Below are positions 9,099 to 19,269 of a DNA stretch of 64,000 nt, one piece after another. The notes beneath the pieces are model-generated. The model made no database searches. It worked only from the letters and a program-made list of their open reading frames with translations, and was not told the DNA's origin. The position numbers and the translations under genes were made by a program. The stretch is from an uncultured bacterium (GTDB lineage: Bacteria > Cyanobacteriota > Vampirovibrionia > Gastranaerophilales > Gastranaerophilaceae), in contig CASFYV010000026.1 of assembly GCA_949298985.1 (NCBI GenBank), positions 62,001 to 126,000 of the forward strand, read 5' to 3'. Every line of letters begins with the position of its first letter. Position 1 is the stretch's first letter.

Positions 9099-10279
9099 GT
9101 CATTTTTTCCAATATTTCAATAGCTTTTTTTAACTGAACGTCATCTTTTGCATCGACGTTTTCCTTAGTTAATTCTACCACAATATCAGGAGTAATACCT
9201 TTCTTATTAATATCTCTACCGGATGGAGTTAAGTATCTTTGAATTGTAATATTCATACCTGCTTCATCAGGCAACCTATTAATTTCTTGAACTAAGCCTT
9301 TTCCAAAAGACTGTTCCCCAATAATTGTAGCTCTATGATTATCCTTTAAAGCTCCACTTAAAATTTCACTTGCAGAAGCAGAACCTTTATTGATTAATAC
9401 GACAATAGGTTTATCAGTCACTTGTTGAAAATGAGCTCTTGTAGTTGTTTTATAATTATCTCTATCAACAGTGCTAACAATTACTCCACCCTTTAACAAC
9501 ATATCTGAAATATAAATCGCATTAGTTAAAAGTCCACCTGGATTTGAACGTAAATCTATAATAAACCCCTTCATGCCTGAAGAATTAGTTAAAATAGATT
9601 CAATTTCACTTGCAGCATTCTTACTTATAAAAGAACTTAATCTTATATATTGGATATCATTAGGAATCTTTGTTGTTTCAAAAGGAGGTTTACAAGAAAC
9701 AGATTTCACTTCAATTTCATCCCTTACAACGCTATAAGTTTTATTAGGAACACCTTTTCTCTGAATTAAAAGAGTAACAGTAGTACCTTTTTCACCTCTT
9801 ATTTTATCAGCCGCTGCATCAATACTTATTCCTTTAGTACTTTCTCCATTAATCTCTAAAATCTTATCATCAGCTAGTAACCCCGCTCTTTCTGCAGGAG
9901 AATCTTCTAATGGAGCAATGATAACCAATTCTCCATCTCTAATTCCGATTTGAGTACCAATTCCTTTTAAAGAACCCTTAATAGATTGAGTTTCTTCCGA
10001 AAACTCTTTAGGATCTAAAAATCTTGTATAAGGATCATTCAAACTTGATAACATTGTTTCTATTGCAACGTATGCATCTTCTTTAGTTTTAAGTTTATTA
10101 TCGTAACGATATCTCCATTTTTCCCAGTCTTGAGAATTATTTGTGGGATCATAATATTTTTTACTTACAATTTTCCAGACATCATCATACAATTCAGCAG
10201 GCGTAGCTGCAAAAGAAACTCCCATTGAAAATAATAACAATGATGACAATATTAAACTTCTATTAAAAAATCTCTTCAT
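9071..10279 (-). CDS. ctpA: Carboxyl-terminal processing protease CtpA (S41)
   Basis: 402 residues with an N-terminal signal peptide (about 1-24, ending VSFAA) for export. A PDZ domain spans about 90-165 (EDSPAERAGLLADDKILEI). The S41 catalytic dyad is Ser292 (NKGSASASEI) and Lys317, 25 residues later in QSFGKGLVQ, the spacing seen in CtpA/Tsp. Cyanobacterial CtpA matures D1; non-photosynthetic homologues trim periplasmic or cell-wall proteins. The start is ATG at 10279 with GGGGAG directly upstream; an in-frame upstream ATG at 10312 would bury the signal peptide. Confidence 0.93.
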   Translation of the reverse strand: MKRFFNRSLILSSLLLFSMGVSFAATPAELYDDVWKIVSKKYYDPTNNSQDWEKWRYRYDNKLKTKEDAYVAIETMLSSLNDPYTRFLDPKEFSEETQSIKGSLKGIGTQIGIRDGELVIIAPLEDSPAERAGLLADDKILEINGESTKGISIDAAADKIRGEKGTTVTLLIQRKGVPNKTYSVVRDEIEVKSVSCKPPFETTKIPNDIQYIRLSSFISKNAASEIESILTNSSGMKGFIIDLRSNPGGLLTNAIYISDMLLKGGVIVSTVDRDNYKTTTRAHFQQVTDKPIVVLINKGSASASEILSGALKDNHRATIIGEQSFGKGLVQEINRLPDEAGMNITIQRYLTPSGRDINKKGITPDIVVELTKENVDAKDDVQLKKAIEILEKMTCLVQKSGI

Positions 10280-10467
10280 AAATACTCCCCTTATTAAAAA
10301 AAGGTACCTCATTAAATATATTACACAATCTATATAATAATTTCAAATAATATTAACCAACTTAGATTCTTTATAAAATATTAAGTTATGTAAATTTTTA
10401 TCAAAAAAACTAAAGTTTGAACAGAAATAAACCGTATATACAATTAAGAATAAAAATCGGAGGGATT

Positions 10468-11946
10468 ATGGCAATACAAGGGTCTTACAATTTAGACAAT
10501 GCACTTTACTCACAAGCATATGCCTACAAATGTTGGTATAACTACAATTATGGAGGAAATACTTTAGGAATTTCCGCAAATGATATAGGGAAGATCACCC
10601 AGACTTGGAAAGGTGAACTAAGTAACTGGCAAGCAACAGCAATGGATGATGAAAACGCATATGAAATAGAAGATGATGATTATTCAATGGCACTTGACGA
10701 TGGATATAAACTTGGTCAAGATAAAACCGGTTACGACGGCGGTAAAAATGGTATGGGTGCAAGAAGTGCTTTAGACATAACAGCAGGAGCGGCAGGTGCC
10801 GTTGTTTCATCAGGAGCATTAAACTCTGTTGGTAATTATGCTATTGGCAATGTAGGAAGTAAGTTAGTTGAAAAAACTGCCGAAAAAGTCTCTTCTAAAG
10901 TAGGGACAGCTGCAGCTAACAAAGTTAGTGAACAGGGTGCTGGTTCTTCTGGCTCTTGGATAATCGGTGCACCTCTTGCATTAGCTCAAGGAACGGCCTA
11001 CATTGCTAAAAAACCTAATAAAGAACAAAAAGAAGCTTGTGATGAATTACAAAATGAAATGGTAAATTCTCAAGCAGCACTAAATGCAGCCCAAAGTGAT
11101 ATGAGCACATATAATGACGAAATTATAGCTTTATCAGACGAAGCGGCTGTTTATAATGAAGATGCTAATGAACAAATCGAAGAGAAGAAAAGTGAATTCG
11201 ACGTATACAAAGCAACATATGAAGCTTTAATGGAAAAAGTTGAAGCTGGTGAAACACTAAGTGAAGATGAAAAATCTTTATTAAAAGAACTTATTCCAAT
11301 AATGCAAGAATTAGGTGTTTCTATAAATGAAACATCAGAAGAAACTACAGATACAACCTCAGAAATTTATGACGAAATGAGCGGATACGTTGAAGGTTTT
11401 GATAATACCGCAGCTACAGTAGCAGAAGTTCAAGGAGTAACAGACTTTGCAGCAAGTTTTGATGAAGCAACAAAGAATAATTGCGTAGCAGAAGCTGTTG
11501 GTCAGGGTTTAAATGCGGCATCAGGGACATATGCTGCGACTAAAGCCGGAATTTTTGCGGCATCTGGAGGAATTTTCACAGCTTGGGCATGGGCATTCGC
11601 TGGCATGGGAGCAGCAGGTGCTGCTATGAGTGCGACAGGAGTTGCTCAACAAACTAAATGGGCTGGAGAAGTCGGAAACGAAATCAGCATGAGAAAAGAT
11701 ACGCAAGATCTCGGTTCAATGACCAGTGAAATCTATGATGAATCTATTGACGGATACGAAGGTTCTATGTCAACTGTAGAAGACTTAGAATTATTAATAC
11801 CGGAAGACATGGAAGCTCCAGAAGAAGTTCCTACAGTACCAGAAGGCGAAGATAAAGAAGAAAAACCTACCGCAACCGGCTTCGGTTTATCTGTTGGTAG
11901 TTCTGGAGTTGATGGTAATAAAGATGAAAAAGATAAACCTATTTAA
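10468..11946 (+). CDS. Ala/Gly-rich coiled-coil protein, possibly exported by the flagellar-type route
   Basis: 492 residues, not recognised. No Sec signal peptide (begins MAIQGSYNLDNALYSQAY). Three small-residue hydrophobic stretches lie near residues 101-131, 162-180 and 359-391, the last containing FTAWAWAFAGMGAAG. A charged helical, coiled-coil-like region covers about 183-265. The C-terminus (about 450-492) is acidic and Pro/Gly-rich. Polar N-terminus, central coiled coil and Ala/Gly membrane-insertion-like segments recall type III translocator or effector proteins, but no sequence match can be claimed. The start is ATG at 10468 with CGGAGGG; an upstream in-frame TTG at 10417 lacks such a site. 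Converges with queE, stops overlapping by 4 nt. Confidence 0.75.
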   Translation: MAIQGSYNLDNALYSQAYAYKCWYNYNYGGNTLGISANDIGKITQTWKGELSNWQATAMDDENAYEIEDDDYSMALDDGYKLGQDKTGYDGGKNGMGARSALDITAGAAGAVVSSGALNSVGNYAIGNVGSKLVEKTAEKVSSKVGTAAANKVSEQGAGSSGSWIIGAPLALAQGTAYIAKKPNKEQKEACDELQNEMVNSQAALNAAQSDMSTYNDEIIALSDEAAVYNEDANEQIEEKKSEFDVYKATYEALMEKVEAGETLSEDEKSLLKELIPIMQELGVSINETSEETTDTTSEIYDEMSGYVEGFDNTAATVAEVQGVTDFAASFDEATKNNCVAEAVGQGLNAASGTYAATKAGIFAASGGIFTAWAWAFAGMGAAGAAMSATGVAQQTKWAGEVGNEISMRKDTQDLGSMTSEIYDESIDGYEGSMSTVEDLELLIPEDMEAPEEVPTVPEGEDKEEKPTATGFGLSVGSSGVDGNKDEKDKPI

Positions 11947-12602
11947 ATAACATCAATAAATTTATGAACTTGAGGAATAAGTCTTACCTTCTTGTATAAT
12001 TTCAAACAAGAATCTAAGACTTTTTCCATTTTTTCAGAACTTACAGCTAATAATTTTCCCTTCATCATTGGCTGTAATATAAGTTCAATATCAAACTTTT
12101 TCACAAGATTACACATATTAAAAATTTCTTCATCTGTAATATTTTCATCAAAAACAGCTTTTGCAAATAAGACTTTTTTCTTTCCTATTTCAAAAAAACT
12201 TTCGTGTTCTCTCCACAAAGGTTTTAATCCCGTACAACTCGAAAGTTTAATATCTGATGAAATGTAAGTTACAAAATCTATTATTTCACTAAGCTCTTTA
12301 CTTAAAGTTCCATTAGTTTCTAAATAAACAGGTAAATTAACTTTAGGAAGTAATTCTTTCAAAAAATCAACATCTAAAAGAGGTTCACCTCCAGTAAAAG
12401 AAACTGAATGACAGTCATTTGAATCATTAATAATTTTAGCTAATTCCTCTGGTGAAAACTCTTTAGCATCATTAATATCAAAATCCGTATCACAATATTT
12501 ACAATTCAAATTACATTTGCAAAATCTAACAAACAATTGTTTATATCCAACATACGGACCTTCACCTTGTATTGATTTAAAAATTTCCTTAATTCTTACC
12601 AT
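11943..12602 (-). CDS. queE: 7-carboxy-7-deazaguanine synthase QueE (radical SAM)
   Basis: 219 residues. KSIQGEGPYVGY is the QueE substrate-binding entry, followed by the radical-SAM cluster motif C30-x3-C34-x2-C37 and FTGGEPLL, the SAM-binding GGE motif. The enzyme converts 6-carboxytetrahydropterin to 7-carboxy-7-deazaguanine in queuosine biosynthesis. The other queuosine genes are not in the window. AAGAGG precedes the ATG. The stop overlaps that of the convergent 10468 gene. Confidence 0.92.
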   Translation of the reverse strand: MVRIKEIFKSIQGEGPYVGYKQLFVRFCKCNLNCKYCDTDFDINDAKEFSPEELAKIINDSNDCHSVSFTGGEPLLDVDFLKELLPKVNLPVYLETNGTLSKELSEIIDFVTYISSDIKLSSCTGLKPLWREHESFFEIGKKKVLFAKAVFDENITDEEIFNMCNLVKKFDIELILQPMMKGKLLAVSSEKMEKVLDSCLKLYKKVRLIPQVHKFIDVI

Positions 12603-12663
12603 TTTTATACCTCTTAGAAAATATCTATTTACTAATTTTAATTTATATCATAAATCAGATAAC

Positions 12664-12692
12664 TTGTAATATTTAAATATATTTTATATAAT
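12664..12692 (+). promoter_or_regulatory. Sigma-70-type promoter for hppA
   Basis: TTGTAA (12664-12669), a 17-bp spacer, and a perfect TATAAT (12687-12692). The predicted start near 12699 gives a leader of about 40 nt with AAAAGGAGAG before the hppA ATG at 12740. Confidence 0.65.
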
Positions 12693-12739
12693 ATGAAAAA
12701 CGAAGTGTTTATTCAATTTACACTAAAAAGGAGAGAGTT

Positions 12740-15163
12740 ATGTTAAAAAAACAATTGGGATTAAAGTCATTGTTTTCAATTTTGTTTGCAATGATTTTAT
12801 CAATTCCTGCATACGCAGGGGAAGCTTCTCTTGTAGTTCCAAATATTAAAATGGAATCTCCTTTTAGCTACAATCTTTTAATGATTGGCTTAGGAGTTTC
12901 AATTATTGGTGTAATATTTGGACTAATAGAGTTCTTAAAAGTAAAAAAAGTTGAAGTACACGAAGCTATGAATGCTGTTGGAAACACAATTTTTGAAACT
13001 TGTAAAACTTATCTTGTACAACAAGGAAAATTCTTAATTGCATTAGAAGTTTTAATTGGTTTATGTATAGCATTCTATTTCTGGTATTTACAAGGAATGG
13101 AATTGAAATCAGTATTAACTATCTTAACTTGGTCTATACTTGGTATTTTAGGTTCATACCTTGTAGCTTGGTTTGGTATCAGAATGAATACATTAGCAAA
13201 TTCAAGAACAGCATTTACAGCTCTTAAAGGTAATCCTTTAAATATCCTAAATATTCCATTAAAAGCAGGTATGAGTATCGGAGTATTACTAGTTTCAATT
13301 GAACTTATAATGATGCTTGTAATATTACTTTTTGTCCCAGGAGAACTAGCAGGAGCTTGCTTCATAGGCTTTGCAATCGGAGAATCATTAGGAGCTTCAG
13401 CACTTCGTGTTGCAGGTGGAATTTTTACCAAAATTGCAGATATTGGTTCTGACTTAATGAAAATACAATTTGGTATTAAAGAGGATGATCCTAGAAACCC
13501 TGGTGTAATTGCCGATTGTACAGGAGATAACGCTGGAGATTCAATCGGACCAACTGCAGACGGTTTTGAAACTTATGGAGTAACAGGTGTTGCTCTAGTA
13601 AGCTTTATTTTACTTGGAGTATTTAAAGATTACCAAGTACAATTACTTGCTTGGATCTTCACTATGAGATTCTTAATGATAATTACATCTGTAATTGCTT
13701 ATTGGATAAACGGAGCTGTTACAAAAATATATGCAGCTACAACTAAAAAATTCGATTTCGAAGCACCTTTAACTAATTTAGTTTGGATAACTTCAATCTT
13801 ATCTATTATTATGACCTTTGGAGTTAGTAAATGGTTATTAGGAGGAATAGAGGTAGAAAACTTATGGTTAGTACTTTCTATCATCATTTCTTGCGGAACT
13901 TTAGGAGCTGCATTAATACCTGAGGCTACTAAAATATTTACAAGTCCAAAGGCAAAGCATACTCACGAAGTTGTTATAGCTTCAAAAGAAGGTGGAGCTT
14001 CTTTAACAATACTTTCAGGTATTGTTTCAGGAAACTTCTCCGGTTTTTGGATCGGTGCTATTGTTGTATTACTAATGGGCTTAGCTTATTTTGCAAGCTT
14101 ACATATTCCAAATGAAGTAATGATCTACCCATCAGTATTTGCATTTGGCCTTGTTGCATTCGGTTTCTTAGGAATGGGACCTGTTACAATAGCAGTTGAC
14201 AGTTACGGTCCTGTTACAGATAATGCTCAATCAGTTTATGAACTATCTTTAATAGAAGAAATTCCTAATGCAAAAGAAGGTATTGAAAAATACTATGGTT
14301 TCACTCCAGATTTTGAAAATGCTAAAAAATACTTGGAAGAAAATGATGGTGCAGGAAACACATTTAAAGCAACATCAAAACCTGTACTTATTGGTACTGC
14401 GGTAGTTGGAGCTACAACAATGATATTTTCTTTAATCTTAGTTATTAAAGAAACATTAGGCATTCAACCTGAAATGATTTTAAATCTTTTAAATCCGTAT
14501 ACTTTACTCGGATTTATTGCAGGTGGTGCTGTTATTTATTGGTTCAGCGGAGCTTCAATGCAAGCAGTTACAACCGGAGCTTATTCAGCAACTGAATATA
14601 TCAAAAACAATATAAAATTAGGAGAAGCAGATGATAAATCAGCAAATCTATCTAATTCAAAAGAAGTTGTAAAAATATGTACTCAATACGCACAAAAAGG
14701 TATGTACAATATATTTATAGCTTTATTTGCGTTTGCACTGGCTCTAGCTTGCTTATCAGCACCGGTTGGAGAAGATTCAACCCCGGTATCATTCTTTGTA
14801 AGCTACTTAATTGCAATAGCAGTTTTTGGCCTGTTCCAAGCTGTATTTATGGCAAATGCAGGCGGTTGCTGGGATAACGCTAAGAAAATTGTAGAAGTTG
14901 ATATGAACGAAAAAGGTACAGAACTTCACGCAGCAACAGTTGTTGGTGATACAGTTGGAGATCCTTTTAAGGATACATCATCTGTTGCAATGAACCCTAT
15001 TATTAAATTTACAACTTTGTTTGGTCTTTTAGCTATGGAAATTGCTATAAACCCAACATTCAAAGAACATGCAAAAATTGCAGGCGTTGTAATTTTAATT
15101 TTGGCATTAATTTTTGTAATTCGTTCATTCTATGCAATGAGAATTCCTACAAATAAAGAATAA
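12740..15163 (+). CDS. hppA: Membrane-bound ion-translocating pyrophosphatase
   Basis: 807 residues, multi-pass. It hydrolyses PPi and pumps H+ and/or Na+. The catalytic motif EDDPRNPGVIAD is followed by CTGDNAGDSIGPTADGFE, where classical enzymes have NVGDNVGD.AGM.ADLFE, placing it in a divergent subclass. VVGDTVGDPFKDTSSVAMNP near the C-terminus is conserved. GNTFKATSK carries a Lys at the position that is Lys in K+-independent and Ala in K+-dependent enzymes, so K+ independence is likely. An N-terminal signal-like segment (LFSILFAMILSIPAYA) precedes the first core helix. Own promoter and terminator. Likely an energy-saving pump in a fermentative cell. Confidence 0.92.
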   Translation: MLKKQLGLKSLFSILFAMILSIPAYAGEASLVVPNIKMESPFSYNLLMIGLGVSIIGVIFGLIEFLKVKKVEVHEAMNAVGNTIFETCKTYLVQQGKFLIALEVLIGLCIAFYFWYLQGMELKSVLTILTWSILGILGSYLVAWFGIRMNTLANSRTAFTALKGNPLNILNIPLKAGMSIGVLLVSIELIMMLVILLFVPGELAGACFIGFAIGESLGASALRVAGGIFTKIADIGSDLMKIQFGIKEDDPRNPGVIADCTGDNAGDSIGPTADGFETYGVTGVALVSFILLGVFKDYQVQLLAWIFTMRFLMIITSVIAYWINGAVTKIYAATTKKFDFEAPLTNLVWITSILSIIMTFGVSKWLLGGIEVENLWLVLSIIISCGTLGAALIPEATKIFTSPKAKHTHEVVIASKEGGASLTILSGIVSGNFSGFWIGAIVVLLMGLAYFASLHIPNEVMIYPSVFAFGLVAFGFLGMGPVTIAVDSYGPVTDNAQSVYELSLIEEIPNAKEGIEKYYGFTPDFENAKKYLEENDGAGNTFKATSKPVLIGTAVVGATTMIFSLILVIKETLGIQPEMILNLLNPYTLLGFIAGGAVIYWFSGASMQAVTTGAYSATEYIKNNIKLGEADDKSANLSNSKEVVKICTQYAQKGMYNIFIALFAFALALACLSAPVGEDSTPVSFFVSYLIAIAVFGLFQAVFMANAGGCWDNAKKIVEVDMNEKGTELHAATVVGDTVGDPFKDTSSVAMNPIIKFTTLFGLLAMEIAINPTFKEHAKIAGVVILILALIFVIRSFYAMRIPTNKE

Positions 15164-15182
15164 TTACTATTAACTATTCTAG

Positions 15183-15217
15183 AAAAGGTCTTGATAAAAT
15201 TTATCAAGACCTTTTTT
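15183..15217 (+). terminator. Intrinsic terminator of hppA
   Basis: A near-perfect hairpin, AAAAGGTCTTGATAAA (15183-15198) against its complement (15200-15215), ending in a run of six T's, 20 bases after the hppA stop. Confidence 0.92.
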
Positions 15218-15327
15218 CGATTATAAATATTAATGAAAAATTAATGTTTTAAGATTCAAAATTGCTTGATTAGAAATTTTGTTTGATTTACGATAAAGCA
15301 TGTTAAAAATTGTACTACATGAAATAA

Positions 15328-16347
<1,020 letters not shown>

Positions 16348-16361
16348 TCTTTAGAACATAT

Positions 16362-16403
16362 AAAAAAAGGGATTGAACATTAATTTGTTTAATCTCTTTT
16401 TTT
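16362..16403 (+). terminator. Intrinsic terminator of gap
   Basis: A hairpin of about 17 bp including two G-U pairs: AAAAAAAGGGATTGAAC (16362-16378), loop, GTTTAATCTCTTTTTTT (16387-16403), starting 15 bases after the gap stop and ending in seven T's. Confidence 0.88.
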
Positions 16404-16412
16404 ATACTTATA

Positions 16413-16449
16413 TAAAAAAATAACCTCCATATTTATTGGAGGTTATTTT
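16413..16449 (-). terminator. Intrinsic terminator of metK
   Basis: On the minus strand the stem AAAATAACCTCCA (16449-16437) pairs with TGGAGGTTATTTT (16429-16417), giving a T-tract of seven. It lies 17 bases beyond the metK stop and back-to-back with the gap terminator. Confidence 0.88.
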
Positions 16450-16465
16450 AATTTCTTTTTGCAAC

Positions 16466-17737
16466 TTAGCAAAGAGCACAAGATTTATCTAATGACTTTT
16501 TTAATTCATCTACCTTATCTAAATTTTCCCAAGGTAAATTTAAATCTGTACGACCTAAATGTCCATATGCTGCTAACTTTTGATAGAATTTACCACCATT
16601 TTTAGCAGGTAAATTTCTTAAATCAAAATTAGCAATAATTGCAGCCGGTCTTAGATCGAAATTCTTTCTCACTAATTCAGAAATTTCATCATCAGAAATT
16701 CTTCCTGTACCAAATGTATCAACAAAAATTGAAACAGGTTCTGCAACACCAATTGCATAAGCTAATTCAATTTCACATTTCTCTGCAAGTCCAGCAGCCA
16801 CGATGTTTTTAGCAACATATCTAGCTGCGTAAGCTGCTGATCTATCAACTTTTGTAGGATCTTTTCCTGAGAAAGCTCCACCACCGTGACGAGAATATCC
16901 GCCATATGTATCAACTATGATTTTTCTACCTGTTAAACCAGTATCACCTTGAGGTCCACCAACAACAAATCTTCCTGATGGATTAATCAAAATAATAGTA
17001 TCTTTATCAGGCTTAATTGCTTCATTTGCAAAAACATGATCAATTACATATTTTCTTAAGTCTTCATTTATTATATTCTGTACTTTTGAATTATCACTTA
17101 CACCATTAATTTCTGCAGAATGTTGAGTTGATAAAAGAACTGTATGAATTCTTGAAGGTTTTCCATCAACATATTCAACAGTAACTTGAGATTTTCCATC
17201 AGGTCTTAAATATTTTAAAATACCTTCTTTTCTTACTTCTGCAAGTCTATATGATAATTTATGAGCTAAACTAATAGGAAGCGGCATTAATTCCGGAGTT
17301 TCATTACAAGCATAACCAAACATAATACCTTGATCACCAGCACCGATATTTTCAGTTTCAGATCTTGATGTATCAGCATTTTCAGATCTTGTTTCAAAAG
17401 CTTTGTTTACACCACCTGCAATATCAACTGATTGTTCATCAATACTTGTTAACACTGCACAAGTATCACAATCAAAACCACCACCAGCAGTTCCTGAATA
17501 ACCAATATTTCTAACGGTGTTTCTTACTATTTGTGGAATATCTACATAACAATTAGATGTAATTTCACCACAGACAAGAACCATTCCAGTTGTAGCAGTT
17601 GTTTCTGCAGCTACTCTTGATTGAGGATCTTTTGATAAAAACTCGTCCAAAATTGCGTCTGAAATTTGATCACAAACTTTGTCTGGGTGTCCTTCCGTTA
17701 CTGATTCGGAAGTAAATAAAAATTTTTTTGATGTCAT
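16466..17737 (-). CDS. metK: S-adenosylmethionine synthetase
   Basis: 423 residues, long for the family (usually 380-400). [20 protein letters not shown] opens the ATP/Mg site; [12 protein letters not shown] is the loop signature; [14 protein letters not shown] and [19 protein letters not shown] form the P-loop-like and Lys-containing active-site segments. It makes SAM from methionine and ATP. The extra length comes from small inserts and a C-terminal tail ending SCALC. AAGGAG is ideally placed before the ATG. It has its own promoter, a short GC-rich leader (see the 17738-17796 entry), and a terminator. Confidence 0.96.
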   Translation of the reverse strand: MTSKKFLFTSESVTEGHPDKVCDQISDAILDEFLSKDPQSRVAAETTATTGMVLVCGEITSNCYVDIPQIVRNTVRNIGYSGTAGGGFDCDTCAVLTSIDEQSVDIAGGVNKAFETRSENADTSRSETENIGAGDQGIMFGYACNETPELMPLPISLAHKLSYRLAEVRKEGILKYLRPDGKSQVTVEYVDGKPSRIHTVLLSTQHSAEINGVSDNSKVQNIINEDLRKYVIDHVFANEAIKPDKDTIILINPSGRFVVGGPQGDTGLTGRKIIVDTYGGYSRHGGGAFSGKDPTKVDRSAAYAARYVAKNIVAAGLAEKCEIELAYAIGVAEPVSIFVDTFGTGRISDDEISELVRKNFDLRPAAIIANFDLRNLPAKNGGKFYQKLAAYGHLGRTDLNLPWENLDKVDELKKSLDKSCALC

Positions 17738-17796
17738 TTTTTTCTCCTTAATTATTATTCCGGTAAGGTTTTTAATTCCGACCCGGATTGTACAAT
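17738..17796 (-). promoter_or_regulatory. Structured metK 5' leader with possible SD-sequestering helix
   Basis: The predicted 59-nt leader holds a GC-rich island in otherwise AT-rich DNA. Read on the minus strand it contains CCGGGTCGG, then ACCTTACCGG, then TTAAGGAG. CCGG can pair with the second CCGG; alternatively CCTTA can pair with TAAGG, covering the Shine-Dalgarno sequence. These options compete. The 10-bp palindrome ATTGTACAAT (17787-17796) sits at the predicted transcription start. The leader does not match SAM-I, SAM-II or SAM-III/SMK consensus elements that I can recall. Control by SAM or by a protein is speculation. Confidence 0.35.
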
Positions 17797-17802
17797 AGCA
17801 AC

Positions 17803-17831
17803 ATTGTATTATGAAGAATAATAAAATGCAA
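17803..17831 (-). promoter_or_regulatory. Sigma-70-type promoter for metK
   Basis: Minus strand: TTGCAT (17831-17826), 17-bp spacer, TACAAT (17808-17803). Start predicted near 17796. Confidence 0.65.
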
Positions 17832-17860
17832 AAAATCCAAGCATAATTATTAATATATGT

Positions 17861-17890
17861 AAAAATAAAGCCCCTTGTTAGGGACTTTAT
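17861..17890 (-). terminator. Intrinsic terminator of clpP
   Basis: Minus strand ATAAAGTCCC (17890-17881), loop TAACAA, then GGGGCTTTAT with one mismatch, then five T's. It lies 17 bases past the clpP stop. Confidence 0.85.
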
Positions 17891-17907
17891 CTCTATTAAA
17901 TTCTTAA

Positions 17908-18519
17908 TTACCCATTTGTAGATGTTACAACTTTATCTATAAGACCATATTCTACAGCTTCAGCAGCTGATAAATAATGATCTCTTTCGCAATCAGCTTT
18001 AACTTTTTCAAAATCTTGACCTGAATTTTCTGCCATAATTCCAATTAACATATCCTTCATTCTCAAGATTTCTTTAGCCTCCAATTCAATATCAGTAGCC
18101 TGACCTTTAGCACCACCTAATGGTTGGTGAATCATAATTCTTGCACTTGGAAGAGCCATTCTTTTACCTTTAGCACCTGCTGAAAGTAAAAATGCACCCA
18201 TAGAAGCAGCTTCACCTAAACAAATAGTTTGAACATCTGCTTTTATAAGATTCATAGTATCATAAATCGCCATACCTGCTGTTATTACACCACCAGGAGA
18301 ATTTATATAAAGCATAATATCTTTTTCAGGATTTTCACTATCCAATAAAAGAAGTTGTGCTACAACTGAATTTGCAACTTCGTCATCTATTTCTGTTCCT
18401 AAAAATATAATTCTTTCTCTTAATAATCTTGAAAAAATATCAAAAGACTTCTCACCTCTTGAAGATGATTCTATTACAGTTGGAACATAACTCAATATTT
18501 TTTTATAATCTTCTGTCAT
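17908..18519 (-). CDS. clpP: ATP-dependent Clp protease proteolytic subunit
   Basis: 203 residues, standard ClpP. Catalytic triad: Ser106 (GEAASMGAF), His131 ([12 protein letters not shown]) and Asp180 (CERDHYLSA). Forms the tetradecameric chamber used by ClpX/ClpA/ClpC; no Clp ATPase gene is in the window. AAGGAG precedes the ATG. It has its own promoter in the short gap behind the 93-residue protein gene, and a terminator. Confidence 0.96.
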   Translation of the reverse strand: MTEDYKKILSYVPTVIESSSRGEKSFDIFSRLLRERIIFLGTEIDDEVANSVVAQLLLLDSENPEKDIMLYINSPGGVITAGMAIYDTMNLIKADVQTICLGEAASMGAFLLSAGAKGKRMALPSARIMIHQPLGGAKGQATDIELEAKEILRMKDMLIGIMAENSGQDFEKVKADCERDHYLSAAEAVEYGLIDKVVTSTNG

Positions 18520-18547
18520 GCTTTTCTCTCCTTATATCATTAAGATA

Positions 18548-18576
18548 ATTTTACATTAAATAACAGATTGGTGCAA
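18548..18576 (-). promoter_or_regulatory. Sigma-70-type promoter for clpP
   Basis: Minus strand: TTGCAC (18576-18571), 17-bp spacer, TAAAAT (18553-18548), 29 bases from the clpP start codon to the -10 box. Confidence 0.65.
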
Positions 18577-18585
18577 TCGTACAGA

Positions 18586-18867
18586 TTAATTAGAGTAAGA
18601 ATCTTTGGCTTTTCCACAAATAAAACCTGCTATTGAATAAATAATCGCACCGGCTGTTGTAATTATAAAATCACCCATTGAAAAAAAAGCTCCAACTAAA
18701 CCTCCTATCATTGCTCCATATATAGAAAATTTTGTCTTGTTACTAATTGCCTTAAAACTAACACTATCAAAACCTCCTTTAGATAAATTTAAAGAATTTT
18801 TATTTTTTTCTTTTGTACTAAATTTTTGATTTACAAAGGCAATATTATTAATAGGACTAATACGCAC
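18586..18867 (-). CDS. Small membrane protein with glycine-zipper segments
   Basis: 93 residues, not recognised. Residues 45-90 contain two hydrophobic stretches rich in Gly and Ala (IYGAMIGGLVGAFFS and TTAGAIIYSIAGFICG), glycine-zipper style. The N-terminal half is polar with DSVSFKA around residue 35. The opening MRISPINNIAF shares M-x-I-S-x-I-x4-F with the 99-residue protein at 39584. GTG start at 18867 with TGGAGG seven bases upstream. It lies 15 nt after the LapA-like gene, probably in one transcript. Confidence 0.65.
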   Translation of the reverse strand: MRISPINNIAFVNQKFSTKEKNKNSLNLSKGGFDSVSFKAISNKTKFSIYGAMIGGLVGAFFSMGDFIITTAGAIIYSIAGFICGKAKDSYSN

Positions 18868-18882
18868 AATAAAACCTCCAAA

Positions 18883-19179
18883 TTATTTTTCTTTTAATTT
18901 CTTTTCTAAAGCTTTTTCTAAAACCTCTATTTTAGCTTCCAAAACCTTTACCCTTGAACTACTTTCGGTTGAATTAATACTTTCTTTCTCAAGTTCCCTT
19001 TTATAAGAATTAATTCTTTGATTTTTGACATTTAAAACAAATATCATTAAAAATATTCCTAATAACAATCCACAAAAAAACATACCTAATAAAGCAAATT
19101 TTCCTGTAAAATTAGCATAAACATAATATGTCATTACAAAAATTAGTAATGTTAGTAAAATCGATAAAATTTGTTTCAT
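18883..19179 (-). CDS. LapA-domain (DUF1049-like) inner-membrane protein
   Basis: 98 residues: two transmembrane helices (about 3-22 and 29-50) joined by a short loop with KFALLGMFFCGLLLG, then a cytoplasmic coiled coil (about 55-98, heptads in VKVLEAKIEVLEKALEKKLK). This layout matches LapA/YciS-type proteins linked to lipopolysaccharide assembly in Gram-negatives. GAGGAG precedes the ATG. Likely co-transcribed with the following 93-residue protein. The family assignment rests on topology and length. Confidence 0.6.
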   Translation of the reverse strand: MKQILSILLTLLIFVMTYYVYANFTGKFALLGMFFCGLLLGIFLMIFVLNVKNQRINSYKRELEKESINSTESSSRVKVLEAKIEVLEKALEKKLKEK

Positions 19180-19269
19180 AAAAATTACTCCTCAATTATC
19201 TATTCTACAATAAAATAAAAGTTTATGATAGAATATGTAATATAAAATCCAACTAAGGTAAGAATACAC

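Noticed and set aside
17738..17880. Known SAM riboswitch (SAM-I, SAM-II, SMK) upstream of metK
   Set aside because: The leader is too short for SAM-I, and none of the recalled consensus sequences is present; only a generic anti-SD pairing remains.
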